From: Arthrobacter sp. B3I4
GTDB taxonomy: Bacteria; Actinomycetota; Actinomycetes; Actinomycetales; Micrococcaceae
Assembly (NCBI RefSeq): GCF_030816855.1
Contig: NZ_JAUSYK010000001.1
Span: forward strand, 310,001 to 374,000
DNA length: 64,000 nt
Direction of reading: 5' to 3'
Part shown: in pieces, positions 51,135 to 61,086 of the stretch
Layout of the letters: each line of letters opens with the position of its first letter
Numbering within the stretch: position 1 is the first letter of the stretch
The notes under the pieces: generated by a model
The model's database searches: none
What the model saw: only the letters and a program-made list of their open reading frames with translations
Told to the model about the DNA's origin: nothing
Program-made: the position numbers and the translations under genes

Positions 51135-52619
51135 TCAGCTGCCGGAGTGGGCCTGCAGGAAGGAATAGACCTCGGTCTCGTCCACGCCGGGGAAGGCGCC
51201 GGGCGGCATGGCTGCCAGCAGGTGCGAGTGCGCGCGGGCCGAGGGCCACGCGTTGCCGGCCCATTCGGAAGCCAGGGCGACAGGCGGCCGCTTGCAGCAG
51301 CTCTCGTCCGGGCACGTCGACTTGGACCGCTCCGTGGTGTCCCGGCCGCGGAACCACTTCACCTGTGCGTAGGGCACCCCCACGGAGAGCGAGAATTCGC
51401 CGTTCGCGGAGCGCTCCGTCCGGGCGGTGCACCAGTAGGTCCCGGCCGGCGTGTCCGTGTATTGGTTGTAGGCGCTGAACTTGTCCGGCACGTCGAAGAC
51501 CACCCGGGAGGTCCAGTTCTTGCAGGACGGCTGGCCCTCGATGGCGCCGGTGTGGTCCTGCGGGAACGTCACGCCGTCGTTTTCGTAGGCCTTGTAGATG
51601 ATGCCGCTCTTGTGCGTCTTCTGGAAGTGCGTGCGCAAGTCCAGGTGCTGGGTGGCGAGGTTGGTGAAGCGGTGCGCGGCGGTCTCATAGGACACCGCGA
51701 AGGCGTCCCGGATGTCCTCCACCGCGATTTCCTTGGCCTGTTTGGCCTTCTGCAGGAATTCCACGGTGGCCTGTTCGGGCAGCAGCAGCGCAGCGGCAAA
51801 GTAGTTTGTGGCGACCCGCTGCATCAGGAAGTCGCCGTAATTGGTGGGCGTCTGGTGTCCCAGAACATAGTGTCCCAGGGCTTGCAGCAGCACCGACCGT
51901 GGGTCGTGGTCACTGCGGGCGTTCTGCGTGAGATAAATTCGGCGGTTCTTCAGGTCCGTCACCGAACGGGTGGAATGCGGCAAATCGCCCACGTGGTGCA
52001 GGCTGAAACCGAGGTGCCCGGCGATGTCCGCGATGACGTGGTGGGAAAGCGGGCCGGACGTGTGGCCCACCGACGCGAGGACCTTCTGCGCCTCGGCCTC
52101 GTACTCGGGGAAGTAGTTGTTCCGCTCCCGCATCATGGCCCGCAGTTCACCGTTGGCGCGGCGGGCTTCCTCGGGAGTGGCGACCTGTTCATTCAGCCGG
52201 CGTTCCAGCTCATGCTGCAGCCCCACCATGGACTCAAGCACATCCATCGGCAGCCGCGAACTGATGCGGATCTTTGGCAGGTTCAGGGACTCGTAAATCG
52301 GGCTGCGCTGGTACCGTTCCAACTCGATTTCCAGGGCCGCGCGGCGGTTCGGCGGTTCGGCGCCGAGCAGCTCATCAATGCTGACGCCCAGCGCCGCGGC
52401 GAGCTGCTGCAGCAGCCCAAGTTTGGGTTCGCGCTTGCCGTTTTCGATCAAGCTCAGCTGGCTCGGCGCGGTCCCGACGGCGGCACTCAGATCATCGAGC
52501 GTCAGGCCGGCCGCCTTGCGCAGATGTCGGACCCGGCGGCCCATGCTGATGACGTCGACCTCGGGTTCGGCCGGGAGGGAGGGCGTCGCGGTCTGTCGGT
52601 TCCAGCTGCTCGGATGCAT
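51135..52619 (-). CDS. ramB: RamB-type regulator of acetate metabolism
   Basis: This 494-residue regulator has an N-terminal xenobiotic-response helix-turn-helix (RRVRHLRKAAGLTLDDLS, SQLSLIENGKREPKLG), then an IrrE/ImmA-like and DUF2083 region ending in a cysteine-rich segment (SKSTCPDESCCKR). The layout and length match RamB of Corynebacterium and Mycobacterium, which controls isocitrate lyase and malate synthase in response to acetate. Here it is divergent from aceA, which fits this role well. Its target site is not clear in the 169-base gap; an AACTGCATTT at 52639 is the best candidate. Confidence 0.88.
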   Translation of the reverse strand: MHPSSWNRQTATPSLPAEPEVDVISMGRRVRHLRKAAGLTLDDLSAAVGTAPSQLSLIENGKREPKLGLLQQLAAALGVSIDELLGAEPPNRRAALEIELERYQRSPIYESLNLPKIRISSRLPMDVLESMVGLQHELERRLNEQVATPEEARRANGELRAMMRERNNYFPEYEAEAQKVLASVGHTSGPLSHHVIADIAGHLGFSLHHVGDLPHSTRSVTDLKNRRIYLTQNARSDHDPRSVLLQALGHYVLGHQTPTNYGDFLMQRVATNYFAAALLLPEQATVEFLQKAKQAKEIAVEDIRDAFAVSYETAAHRFTNLATQHLDLRTHFQKTHKSGIIYKAYENDGVTFPQDHTGAIEGQPSCKNWTSRVVFDVPDKFSAYNQYTDTPAGTYWCTARTERSANGEFSLSVGVPYAQVKWFRGRDTTERSKSTCPDESCCKRPPVALASEWAGNAWPSARAHSHLLAAMPPGAFPGVDETEVYSFLQAHSGS

Positions 52620-52788
52620 TTATTGAGAATACGGGAAGAACTGCATTTCTTTCCAGACATTTCCTCTAGAAACCCCCTTGAAAGTCCAGAAAAGTAGATC
52701 TCACAGAAACATTCACCGCTCCGGATCATCCGGCGGGACCCCGCGAAGAGGCGTCCCCGCCGGCCCGGGCCACCAAAGGAGATCAGCA

Positions 52789-54105
52789 ATGACCGCAGCA
52801 TTTGAGCCCACCCAGCAGACGCCCGCAGAGCAGGCCGCCGCCCTGGAGCTCGAGTGGGCTGCCAGCCCGCGCTGGGAAGGTGTCACTCGGGACTACAACG
52901 CCTCCGACGTCGTCCGCCTTCGCGGCCGGGTCTCCGAGGAACACACGCTGGCCCGCCGGGGTTCCGAGAAGCTGTGGAAGCAGCTGACCGAGGAGCACAA
53001 GGAAGGCAAGTACACCAACGCTCTCGGCGCCCTCACCGGCAACCAGGCCGTGCAGCAGGTCAAGGCCGGCCTGCGCGCCATCTACCTGTCCGGCTGGCAG
53101 GTCGCCGCCGACGCCAACAACTCCGGCCACACCTACCCGGACCAGTCGCTCTACCCGGCCAACTCGGTTCCCACCGTGGTCCGCCGCATCAACAACGCCC
53201 TGCTCCGCGCCGACCAGATCGAGTTCTCCGAGGGCATCCAGACCGTCGAGGACTGGATGGTGCCGATCGTCGCCGACGCCGAGGCTGGCTTCGGCGGCCC
53301 GCTGAACGCCTACGAGCTGATGAAGTCCATGATCCAGGCCGGCGCCGCCGGCGTGCACTGGGAAGACCAGCTCGCTTCGGAAAAGAAGTGCGGCCACCTC
53401 GGCGGCAAGGTGCTGATCCCCACCCAGCAGCACGTCCGCACCCTCAACGCCGCCCGCCTCGCGGCCGACGTCGCCGGCACCCCGTCGGTCATCATCGCCC
53501 GCACCGACGCCGAGGCAGCCACCCTGATCACCTCCGACGTCGACGAGCGCGATCAGGAATTCATCACCGGCGAGCGCACCGCTGAAGGCTTCTACAAGGT
53601 CCGCAACGGGATCGAACCGTGCATCGCCCGTGCCAAGGCCTACGCCCCGTACTCGGACCTGATCTGGATGGAGACCGGTACCCCGGACCTCGAACTGGCC
53701 CGCAAGTTCGCCGAAGCCGTCAAGGCCGAGTTCCCGGACCAGATGCTCTCCTACAACTGCTCGCCGTCGTTCAACTGGCGCAAGCACCTCGACGACGCCA
53801 CGATCGCGAAGTTCCAGCGCGAACTCGGCGCCATGGGCTTCACCTTCCAGTTCATCACCCTGGCCGGTTTCCACGCCCTGAACTACTCTATGTTCGACCT
53901 CGCCCACGGCTACGCCCGGGAAGGCATGAGCGCCTACGTTGAGCTGCAGGAGAAGGAATTCGCCTCCGAGGCACGCGGCTACACCGCCACGAAGCACCAG
54001 CGCGAAGTCGGCACCGGCTACTTCGACGACATCGCCACCGCGCTCAACCCGAACGCATCCACCCTGGCCCTGGTGGGATCCACCGAAGAAGGCCAGTTCC
54101 ACTAA
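52789..54105 (+). CDS. aceA: Isocitrate lyase
   Basis: This 438-residue enzyme splits isocitrate into glyoxylate and succinate, the first step of the glyoxylate shunt. The active site loop [11 protein letters not shown] carries the catalytic cysteine, and [16 protein letters not shown] and YNCSPSFNW are conserved. GGAG precedes the ATG at 52789, and the longer frame is rejected. It is divergent from ramB and followed, after a hairpin, by aceB. Confidence 0.97.
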   Translation: MTAAFEPTQQTPAEQAAALELEWAASPRWEGVTRDYNASDVVRLRGRVSEEHTLARRGSEKLWKQLTEEHKEGKYTNALGALTGNQAVQQVKAGLRAIYLSGWQVAADANNSGHTYPDQSLYPANSVPTVVRRINNALLRADQIEFSEGIQTVEDWMVPIVADAEAGFGGPLNAYELMKSMIQAGAAGVHWEDQLASEKKCGHLGGKVLIPTQQHVRTLNAARLAADVAGTPSVIIARTDAEAATLITSDVDERDQEFITGERTAEGFYKVRNGIEPCIARAKAYAPYSDLIWMETGTPDLELARKFAEAVKAEFPDQMLSYNCSPSFNWRKHLDDATIAKFQRELGAMGFTFQFITLAGFHALNYSMFDLAHGYAREGMSAYVELQEKEFASEARGYTATKHQREVGTGYFDDIATALNPNASTLALVGSTEEGQFH

Positions 54106-54130
54106 CCTTTCGCCTTTCCCGCCCGTTGCT

Positions 54131-54179
54131 CTATCACTTTTGGTCCCCAACGGCCTCCCTTGGAGACCACAAGTGATAG
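54131..54179 (+). terminator. Hairpin between aceA and aceB
   Basis: CTATCACTTTTGGTC (54131-54145) pairs with GACCACAAGTGATAG (54165-54179), 14 of 15 matching; an inner CCAA/TTGG may extend it. It lies in a same-strand gap, so it may act as an attenuator or processing site rather than a full stop. Confidence 0.65.
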
Positions 54180-54209
54180 GCAACAGCGGACATTTAAGGA
54201 GCAACTCCC

Positions 54210-55868
54210 ATGAACAGCTTCACTGACAATTTCACTATCAACGGGGTTACGTTGACCGCACAACCGATTTGCCGGCAGAGCGAGGTTCTTACTCCGGACG
54301 CGCTGGCTTTCGTTGCCAAGCTGCACCGCGCGACGGCGGAGCGCCGGCAGGAACTGCTGCGGTCCCGGCAGGAACGCCGGCAGCAGATCAGCAAGGGCCA
54401 GGACCCCCGGTTCCTCCCGGAGACCGAGTCCGTCCGCAACGATCCGCAGTGGCGGGTGGCTCCCCCTGCTCCGGGCCTGGAAGACCGCCGCGTGGAAATC
54501 ACCGGCCCCGTGGACAAGAAGATGACCATCAACGCGCTGAACTCCGGCGCCAAGGTCTGGCTCGCCGACATGGAAGACTCCTCCACCCCGTCGTGGCGCA
54601 ACGTCATCCAGGGCCAGCTGAACCTCACCGACGCGCTGGAGCGCCGGATCGACTTCACCTCCCCGGAGGGCAAGGAGTACAAGCTCCGCGCCGCGGAGGA
54701 CCTGCCCACGATCGTCGTCCGTCCCCGTGGCTGGCACCTGCCCGAGAAGCACATGCTCATCGACGGCACTCCGGTGGCCGGCGGCATCGTCGACTTCGGG
54801 CTGTACTTCTTCCACAACGCCCGCCGGTTGATCGCACAGGGCAAGGGCCCGTACTTCTACCTGCCGAAAATCGAGAACCACCTCGAGGCCCGGCTGTGGA
54901 ACGACATCTTCGTCCTGGCCCAGGACCTGCTCGGCATCCCGCAGGGCACCATCCGCGCCACCGTGCTGATCGAAACCATCACCGCCGCGTTCGAGATGGA
55001 GGAGATCCTCTACGAACTGCGAGAGCACGCCGCCGGCCTGAACGCCGGCCGCTGGGACTACATCTTCTCGCTGATCAAGAACTTCCGCACCCGCGGCCCG
55101 CGCTTCGTCCTGCCGGACCGCGGCCAGGTCACCATGACGCAGCCGTTCATGCGCGCCTACACCGAACAGCTCGTGCGCGCCTGCCACAAGCGCGGCGCCA
55201 TGGCGATCGGCGGCATGGCCGCGGCAGTCCCCAACCGCAAGGACGAGGAAGCCAACGCCGTCGCCTTCGAAAAAGTCCGTGCCGACAAGACCCGGGAGGC
55301 CGGCGACGGTTTCGACGGCTCCTGGGTGGCGCACCCGGACCTGGTGCCGGTGTGCCGCGAGGTGTTCGACGGCGTCCTCGGCGACCGTCCGAACCAGCTG
55401 GACCGCCTTCGCGAGGACGTCACGCCGGATGACCGTGCGCTGATCGACATTGCCTCCACCACAGGCACGATCACCGAGCAGGGCGTCCGGAACAACATCG
55501 AGGTCGGCATCCGCTACATCGAGTCCTGGTTGCGCGGCAACGGCGCGGTGGCCATCCACAACCTGATGGAGGATGCCGCCACCGCGGAAATCTCCCGCTC
55601 ACAGCTGTGGCAGTGGATCTTCTCCCGGGCCATCACGGACGCCGGCGATGTGATTACCCGCGAATGGGTCGAGGACATGCTGGATGAGGAGTTCGCCAAG
55701 CTGGAGCGCTTCGAAGGAGACCGTTTCGCCGACGCGCGGGACATCTTCGAGGAGGTCACGCTCAGCAACGAGTTCCCGGCCTTCCTGACCCTTCCCGCCT
55801 ACGACCGCTTCCTGCACGAAGCCCGCGACGGCAACGAGGTCAGCGGCGCGGATCTGGTGTGCGTCTAA
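54210..55868 (+). CDS. aceB: Malate synthase A
   Basis: This 552-residue enzyme joins glyoxylate and acetyl-CoA to form malate. It is of the short A type. Landmarks are [22 protein letters not shown] [31 protein letters not shown] with the catalytic arginine, and [16 protein letters not shown] with acidic magnesium ligands. It lies 104 bases after aceA on the same strand and shares the glyoxylate shunt with it; the hairpin between may set different levels. Confidence 0.97.
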   Translation: MNSFTDNFTINGVTLTAQPICRQSEVLTPDALAFVAKLHRATAERRQELLRSRQERRQQISKGQDPRFLPETESVRNDPQWRVAPPAPGLEDRRVEITGPVDKKMTINALNSGAKVWLADMEDSSTPSWRNVIQGQLNLTDALERRIDFTSPEGKEYKLRAAEDLPTIVVRPRGWHLPEKHMLIDGTPVAGGIVDFGLYFFHNARRLIAQGKGPYFYLPKIENHLEARLWNDIFVLAQDLLGIPQGTIRATVLIETITAAFEMEEILYELREHAAGLNAGRWDYIFSLIKNFRTRGPRFVLPDRGQVTMTQPFMRAYTEQLVRACHKRGAMAIGGMAAAVPNRKDEEANAVAFEKVRADKTREAGDGFDGSWVAHPDLVPVCREVFDGVLGDRPNQLDRLREDVTPDDRALIDIASTTGTITEQGVRNNIEVGIRYIESWLRGNGAVAIHNLMEDAATAEISRSQLWQWIFSRAITDAGDVITREWVEDMLDEEFAKLERFEGDRFADARDIFEEVTLSNEFPAFLTLPAYDRFLHEARDGNEVSGADLVCV

Positions 55869-55883
55869 TCCCGTCCGGCTGAC

Positions 55884-55910
55884 GGCCGGGCACCCCAGTG
55901 GTGCCCGGCC
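55884..55910 (+). terminator. Terminator after aceB
   Basis: GGCCGGGCACC (55884-55894) pairs perfectly with GGTGCCCGGCC (55900-55910) across the 5-base loop CCAGT. The 11-bp GC stem begins 15 bases after the stop. No T-run follows. Confidence 0.75.
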
Positions 55911-56023
55911 CAAGCCCGTTCAGAATTCCGTCCGCCGGGCTGCCACGCCCTTCGCAACAGGCTCCCCGAGATCCGGGGCGGCAGCCCGGCAACGGAACCC
56001 CTCCCCAGACTCGACAACGGCGT

Positions 56024-56080
56024 CGAGGTGGCAGTTAAGGCCCATGTTCCCCCTGAACATGGGCCTTAACTGTCACCTCG
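56024..56080. terminator. 26-bp near-perfect hairpin between convergent genes
   Basis: The two 26-base arms (56024-56049 and 56055-56080) match apart from one G-U position and enclose the loop CCCCT. Key core is CAGTTAAGGCCCATGTTC. It lies between aceB and the convergent CynX-type gene and would end transcription from either side. Such length exceeds an ordinary terminator. Confidence 0.75.
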
Positions 56081-56163
56081 GCGCGTCCGGCAGCCTCTGC
56101 TCCACTGCGGCGCGCGTACGGTTCAGCGCGGCGCCGCTGCGGCCCGGGCTGTGGGAAATACGC

Positions 56164-57354
56164 CTAGTGCGCGGCCTTCGGAACGTGGCGCAGGGAGAGT
56201 GCGCAGCCCAGGATAAACATGGCGACCGATCCCAGAATCATCAGCAACGGCCCGGTCCAGGAGTCGGAGACGCCGTGCACGAAGCCCAGCAGGGTGGGCG
56301 CGGCGGCGCCGAAGCAGTAGCCGGCACCTTGGACGACGGCGGACATCCGCCCTGCCGAGGTCTGGTCCCGGGCCAGCCGGATGATGGCGATGAAGATCAG
56401 CGTGATGCCGCCGCCCTGCGCCACGCCGCCGAAGGATGACCACAGCCACCACAGCTCGGGCGCCAGCAGCAGTCCGAGCGGCACGGTGAGCCACAGCGCC
56501 CCCAGGACGAAGCTGACCGCCGTCGTGCTGGTAAAGCGCGCCACCAGCGGCACACCAAGGCTGCCCGCTATGGCCAGGATCTGGAACAGCGAGGACCCGG
56601 CACCGGCCGCGGAGGGGGCGAGACCCAGTTCATCGGCCAGCAGGCTCGGCAGCCAGGCGGTCACCCCGTAGTAGGAGAACGCCTGGCCGGCGAACCCGGC
56701 GGTCAGGGCCACGGTGATCCACCGGGACGCCGGGGCTCCGGCCGTCCGGGTCGGGTCTGCCCCCGGGATCGGCTCGGGCCGGTAGGAGCGGCTGCCGACG
56801 GCGAGCACCCACACGGCCGCCGCTGCGACCGCGAACAGGGCGGATGCCGCTATCGCGGGGCGCCAGCCGAGCAGCTCTGCCAGCGGTGCCGTGATCATGG
56901 AGGTGAGGAAGGACCCGACGTTCAGCGCTGCGGTGTAGGTTCCCATGGCTGCACCCTGCTTGGCGGGGCTGAAGTCACGCCGGATGATCAGCGGGACCAC
57001 GATGTTGCCGATGGTGATGGCGACCCCGAGGATCACGGTGCCCAGCATCACCAGGCCTCCCCCGCCCGCGGAGCGGACAACGACGCCGACCACCACTCCA
57101 AGGAGGGTGAGCATGATGGCGAACTCGGGGCCCAGCTTGCGGCCCGCGAGCGAGGCCAGCGGCGCCGCGAGCGCGAAGCAAAGCACGGGGATGCCGGTCA
57201 GGAAGCCGATTTCAACCGGGGAGAAGCCCAGGTCCTGCCGCATGCTGCCCACCACGGGCGCGACGGCGACGAACGGGCCCCGCATGTTCAACGCGATGAG
57301 TCCGATTGCCACCATTATCAGCCAGGCGCGGGGGTTCTTGGCCAATGCGCTCAC
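56164..57354 (-). CDS. CynX/NimT-type MFS transporter
   Basis: This 396-residue 12-helix transporter is of the CynX (cyanate/NimT) subfamily: the start WLIMVAIGLIALNMRGPFVAVAPV, GAAMGTYTAALNVGS and the second-half FAGQAFSYYGVTAWLP are typical. Members export or import small anions and drugs such as nitroimidazoles; the substrate is not known. It is divergent from the DsbA-type gene and convergent with aceB. Confidence 0.88.
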   Translation of the reverse strand: MSALAKNPRAWLIMVAIGLIALNMRGPFVAVAPVVGSMRQDLGFSPVEIGFLTGIPVLCFALAAPLASLAGRKLGPEFAIMLTLLGVVVGVVVRSAGGGGLVMLGTVILGVAITIGNIVVPLIIRRDFSPAKQGAAMGTYTAALNVGSFLTSMITAPLAELLGWRPAIAASALFAVAAAAVWVLAVGSRSYRPEPIPGADPTRTAGAPASRWITVALTAGFAGQAFSYYGVTAWLPSLLADELGLAPSAAGAGSSLFQILAIAGSLGVPLVARFTSTTAVSFVLGALWLTVPLGLLLAPELWWLWSSFGGVAQGGGITLIFIAIIRLARDQTSAGRMSAVVQGAGYCFGAAAPTLLGFVHGVSDSWTGPLLMILGSVAMFILGCALSLRHVPKAAH

Positions 57355-57580
57355 CTCGTCGTCCGCAGCCTAGCGGGTGGGCTGTTATATGTTTTCATCA
57401 GTCTCATTGCTATCACGCGGCGCCTGCGCCCGCTGGCGCCCCACGCAACTTGGGGGAACAACGCTTCATCAAGGCCCGGCACCGGCCCGACCGTGGCCGC
57501 GGCCCGCCCGGGGCCGTGTCAGCGCACGAGGCCGTCGGACCGCCGGGAATGACCCGGCAACGTTCTCGGTTATTGCCGGC

Positions 57581-58291
57581 ATGAAGATTGAGATCTGGTC
57601 CGACGTGGCCTGCCCCTGGTGCTATATCGGCAAGCGACGCTTTGAAACTGCCCTTGCGGCCTTCCCGCACCGCGATGACGTACAGGTGCAGTGGCGCAGC
57701 TTCCAGCTGGACCCCACCTTGCCGGAACACTACGACGGCACCGAGCTGGAGTATCTGAGCACCCGCAAGGGCATGGATCCGGCCCAGGTTGCCGGCATGT
57801 TTGAACACGTCGCGGCCCAAGCCGGCGACGAGGGCCTGGCGTACCGGTTCGACGACGTCGTCGTCGCCAACAGCTTCATGGCCCACCGGCTGATCCACCT
57901 GGCCGCCGCGCACGGAAAGCAGGACGCTGCCAAGGAACGGCTGCTCAGCGGCCACTTCGAGCACGGCCGGGACATCGGCAGCCGCGAGTACCTCACGTCG
58001 CTGGGCCTTGATCTCGGGATCGACGCCGGTGAACTGGACGAACTCTTCAGCTCCGACAAGTACGCCGAGGACGTCCGCCAGGACTTCGCGGAAGGCCGCG
58101 CGCTGGGCGTCAGCGGGGTGCCGTTTTTCGTCATCGACCGCAAGTACGGCATTTCCGGCGCCCAGCCCGCGGAGACCTTCAGCGCCGCCCTGGAACAGGC
58201 CTGGCAGGAAAGCCGCCCGCTCGTGATGGTCGACGCCGGCACCGCGGACACGGCGGGCGCCGCCTGCGGCCCGGACGGCTGCTCCGTCTAA
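57581..58291 (+). CDS. DsbA-family oxidoreductase (FrnE-like)
   Basis: This 236-residue cytoplasmic thioredoxin-fold protein has the redox motif CPWC in SDVACPWCYIGKRRFE, a cis-proline in GVSGVPFFVIDRKYG, and a C-terminal CGPDGCSV that may form a second redox pair. This layout is that of FrnE-type DsbA proteins, which help survival under oxidative stress. The ATG at 57581 is used; the long upstream frame is not coding. Confidence 0.9.
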   Translation: MKIEIWSDVACPWCYIGKRRFETALAAFPHRDDVQVQWRSFQLDPTLPEHYDGTELEYLSTRKGMDPAQVAGMFEHVAAQAGDEGLAYRFDDVVVANSFMAHRLIHLAAAHGKQDAAKERLLSGHFEHGRDIGSREYLTSLGLDLGIDAGELDELFSSDKYAEDVRQDFAEGRALGVSGVPFFVIDRKYGISGAQPAETFSAALEQAWQESRPLVMVDAGTADTAGAACGPDGCSV

Positions 58292-58306
58292 CGCCGCTCC
58301 CCGGCC

Positions 58307-58363
58307 CGAACGGACACCTGCGGCCCAAGAAGCCCCCACGGGCGGGGCCGCAGTGTCCGTTCG
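58307..58363. repeat. Hairpin copy of the GAACGGACAC repeat element
   Basis: CGAACGGACACCTGCGGCCC (58307-58326) and the inverted GCCGCAGTGTCCGTTCG arm (58345-58363) form a 19-bp stem with one bulge. The sequence is the same as the repeat at 28426-28551. It lies between the convergent DsbA and MFS genes and probably terminates both. Confidence 0.8.
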
Positions 58364-58381
58364 CGCTCCGCGGCGGCGCGG

Positions 58382-60001
58382 TTACCGTCGTGTGCCGCCT
58401 ACGGGGGCACCGGCTTCGGCGTCGTCGGCGGTGATCAGGATGTTGCCCTCCGCGATGGATTCGGCCATCACGTCGTGCTCGACGGCCGTGGCCAGCGGCT
58501 TTTCCTTGATGAAACACATCAGCAGCGCGGCGGCCAGGGCCAGCGGAACCATCCAGATGAAGATCGGGGTCAAGGCGTCGTTGTAGGAGGACACGATCGC
58601 CTCCTTCAGCGGCGCGGGGAGCTTGCCGACGACGGCGGGTGTCAGTGAGTTCGACCCGCCCGGCGCGCCTCCGCCACGTGCCGCAGCCGGGAGCCGTTCG
58701 GTGAGCAGTTCGGCCAGCCGGCTCGCGAAAAGGCTGCCAACGACGGCGGAACCCAGAGTGGCGCCGATCTGGCGGAAGAAGTTGTTCGAAGCCGTTGCGG
58801 TGCCGACTTCGCGCAGCGGGAAGGAGTTCTGCACGATCAGGACCATGATCTGCATGCTCAGACCCAGACCCAGGCCCATCACGGCGAGGTAGGCGCAGAT
58901 TTCCCACAACGGGGCTCCAGGTTTAAGTGTGGAGAGCAGCACCAGGGCCACGGCGACCAGAACACCTCCAGCGATCGGCATCCACTTATACCGGCCGGTG
59001 CGGCTGACCAGCTGGCCCGAGACCACCGAGGCCGCCAGCAGGGCGCCCATCATGGGGATCATCAGAAGGCCGGACTCCGTGGCGTTGACGCTGAATGCCA
59101 TCTGGAGGTACGTGGGCAGGTAGCCGATGGCGCCGAACATCGCGACCCCGATCAGCAGGCCGGCGATCGTGGCGAGGTTGAAGTTGAGGTCTTTGAACAG
59201 GTGCAGCGGAATGATCGGCTCGGCGGTCCGGCTCTCCACCAAAACGAACGCGGCGGCGCTGGCGACGGCACCGGCGATCAGGCCCAGAATGATCGGGTCG
59301 TTCCACTCATACTTGCTGCCGCCCCAGGTGGCAAACAGCACCAGGCACGTGGTGGCGATGGCAACCAGCACCATGCCGCCAAGGTCCAGCCGCGGCCTGC
59401 CGCTGTGCTTGGGCAGCTTCAGGAAGAAAACGGCGCCGGCAAGGGCCAGCAGCCCCAGCGGGATGTTGATCCAGAACACCCAGCGCCAGCCCGGGCCTTC
59501 GGTGAACCAGCCGCCAAGCAGCGGTCCGGCGACCGAGGCGATCGCGAAGACGCCGCCCATCATGCCCATGTACTTACCGCGTTCCCGCGCCGGAATGACG
59601 TCGGCGATGACCGCCTGCGACAGGATCATCAGGCCGCCGCCGCCCAGCCCCTGGATTACGCGGGCGACAATCAGCATGCCCATGTCGTTGGCCAGGGCAC
59701 CGACGACGGAGCCCGCCATGAAGAGCAGGATGGCCGCCATCAGCAGGGCCTTGCGGCCCATCAGGTCACCGAGCTTGCCGTAGATCGGCATGGTGACCGT
59801 CGAGGCGAGGATGAAGGCGGTGATGACCCACAGCATCTCGTTGACGCCGTGCAGCTCGCCGACGATGGTGGGCAGCGCGGTGCTGAGCACGGTCTGGTTC
59901 AGGGACGCCAGGAGCATCGAAAGCATCAGCCCGACAAACAGCAGGACGATGTGCTGCTTCTGTTCGGGCTGTCCTGCGGTGGGGACGGCTGGGGTGGCCA
60001 T
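58382..60001 (-). CDS. DHA2-family multidrug exporter (EmrB/QacA type)
   Basis: This 539-residue proton-driven exporter has 14 helices. Motif A is GKLGDLMGRKALL and motif C-like GGVFAIASVAGPLLGGWF, with LLASLNQTVLSTALPTIVGEL at the start. It pumps drugs or other amphiphiles outward. It is divergent from a TetR-type gene, with a 406-base gap, so it is likely under its control. A TTGACA on the minus strand (60107-60112) is a possible -35. Confidence 0.92.
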   Translation of the reverse strand: MATPAVPTAGQPEQKQHIVLLFVGLMLSMLLASLNQTVLSTALPTIVGELHGVNEMLWVITAFILASTVTMPIYGKLGDLMGRKALLMAAILLFMAGSVVGALANDMGMLIVARVIQGLGGGGLMILSQAVIADVIPARERGKYMGMMGGVFAIASVAGPLLGGWFTEGPGWRWVFWINIPLGLLALAGAVFFLKLPKHSGRPRLDLGGMVLVAIATTCLVLFATWGGSKYEWNDPIILGLIAGAVASAAAFVLVESRTAEPIIPLHLFKDLNFNLATIAGLLIGVAMFGAIGYLPTYLQMAFSVNATESGLLMIPMMGALLAASVVSGQLVSRTGRYKWMPIAGGVLVAVALVLLSTLKPGAPLWEICAYLAVMGLGLGLSMQIMVLIVQNSFPLREVGTATASNNFFRQIGATLGSAVVGSLFASRLAELLTERLPAAARGGGAPGGSNSLTPAVVGKLPAPLKEAIVSSYNDALTPIFIWMVPLALAAALLMCFIKEKPLATAVEHDVMAESIAEGNILITADDAEAGAPVGGTRR

Positions 60002-60407
60002 AGGTAATCCTTTGTCAGCGGCGTACAGTGACGGGGCGCGGTACGCCATGCGGCGCGGGCGGTTGCCCACAGCAACGGCCTCAGTCTTTTTGTCTGCGCC
60101 GGGCCCTGTCAAGAGTGGTGGGTCTCGAAGGGTTCTGGCAAGTTCTTGCATCGCAGCAACGTTGCGCCGGTGTACAGACTCAGGTCGCCGGTCAGGTGAG
60201 CGCCGCCATGGCGAGCGCCCCGGTCACGCCCAAACCCAACACGGCGAAGCCTACGGCTACGAGCACGCCCCGGGAACGCCCCGCGAACCATGAGCATTGA
60301 GGGCAGGCTTCCTGCAGACCGTGTCGTAGCGGGCCGCACCCGGCGGGGGCAGCGACGGCGGCCGGCGACCGCCCTCGCTTGCTGACAGATCGCGCTAAAG
60401 TGTCCGT
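60002..60407. other. 406-bp divergent intergenic region
   Basis: This gap separates the DHA2 exporter from the TetR gene and should hold both promoters and operator sites. I see no convincing long palindrome. On the minus strand a frame ending at 60192 encodes a CPQC motif plus one hydrophobic helix (VLVAVGFAVLGLGVTGALAMAAL), but no usable start codon precedes it, so I do not call it a gene. Confidence 0.5.
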
Positions 60408-61046
60408 ATGCCCAGGATTTCGGCCGTCAGTAACGCCGCCCAACGTGCCGAGACCCAGCGCCGCATCCTCACCGCCTTCGGCGAGCTGCTGTTCACCCAC
60501 GGGCTGCCCGGTCTGACCATGACCGACGTCGCGCGGCATGCCAGGATCGGCCGCACGGCCGTCTACAACTATTTCGCGGACATCGAAGAGCTCCTGATCG
60601 CCTACGCCCTCGACGAGACGGAGCGCTTCCTGGTGGAACTGCGCGAGGCCCTGGCGTCACTGGAGAATCCGGTGGAACGCCTGGCCTTGTATGTCCGCGC
60701 GCAGGTCGCGGACCTGAGCCGGCGCCACCTGCCGCCGGGGCCCGCCATGGGGGCAGTCCTCTCGCCGGCGTCCTTTGCCAAACTGGCGGACCATGTGGGC
60801 GAACTGAGCCTCCTGCTGCAGGGCATCTTGCGCGACGGCATGGCCGAACACTACTTCCCGGAAGCCGACATCGCCGAGCTTGCCCAGCTCATCCACGGCA
60901 CGCTGTCCTCAAGTGCGGCGCGGGGCGACGGGGCGGGGGCGGACGCGGAGTCCGAAGCCCGGATTGCCCGCACCGTGCGGTTCATCCAGCTCGGCGCCGG
61001 GGCCAGGTTCGACGACGCCGGCCGTCCGCTGCGGTTGGCCGCATAG
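60408..61046 (+). CDS. TetR-family regulator
   Basis: This 212-residue regulator has the TetR DNA-binding domain (RRILTAFGELLFTHGLPGLTMTDVARHARIGRTAVYNYF) and a helical ligand domain. It is divergent from the DHA2 exporter gene, the standard layout for drug-induced efflux. The start ATG has no strong ribosome site. Confidence 0.9.
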   Translation: MPRISAVSNAAQRAETQRRILTAFGELLFTHGLPGLTMTDVARHARIGRTAVYNYFADIEELLIAYALDETERFLVELREALASLENPVERLALYVRAQVADLSRRHLPPGPAMGAVLSPASFAKLADHVGELSLLLQGILRDGMAEHYFPEADIAELAQLIHGTLSSSAARGDGAGADAESEARIARTVRFIQLGAGARFDDAGRPLRLAA

Positions 61047-61086
61047 CCACGCTGCCGCGCCCTCGCGGACGCAGGCCGCCGGCCGC

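Noticed and set aside
52783..55559. Two long minus-strand frames over aceA and aceB
   Set aside because: Both enzymes on the plus strand are certain; the antisense frames are composition artefacts.
60192..60340. Small CPQC membrane protein on the minus strand
   Set aside because: The hydrophobic end is attractive, but no ATG, GTG or TTG in frame precedes it at a usable place.
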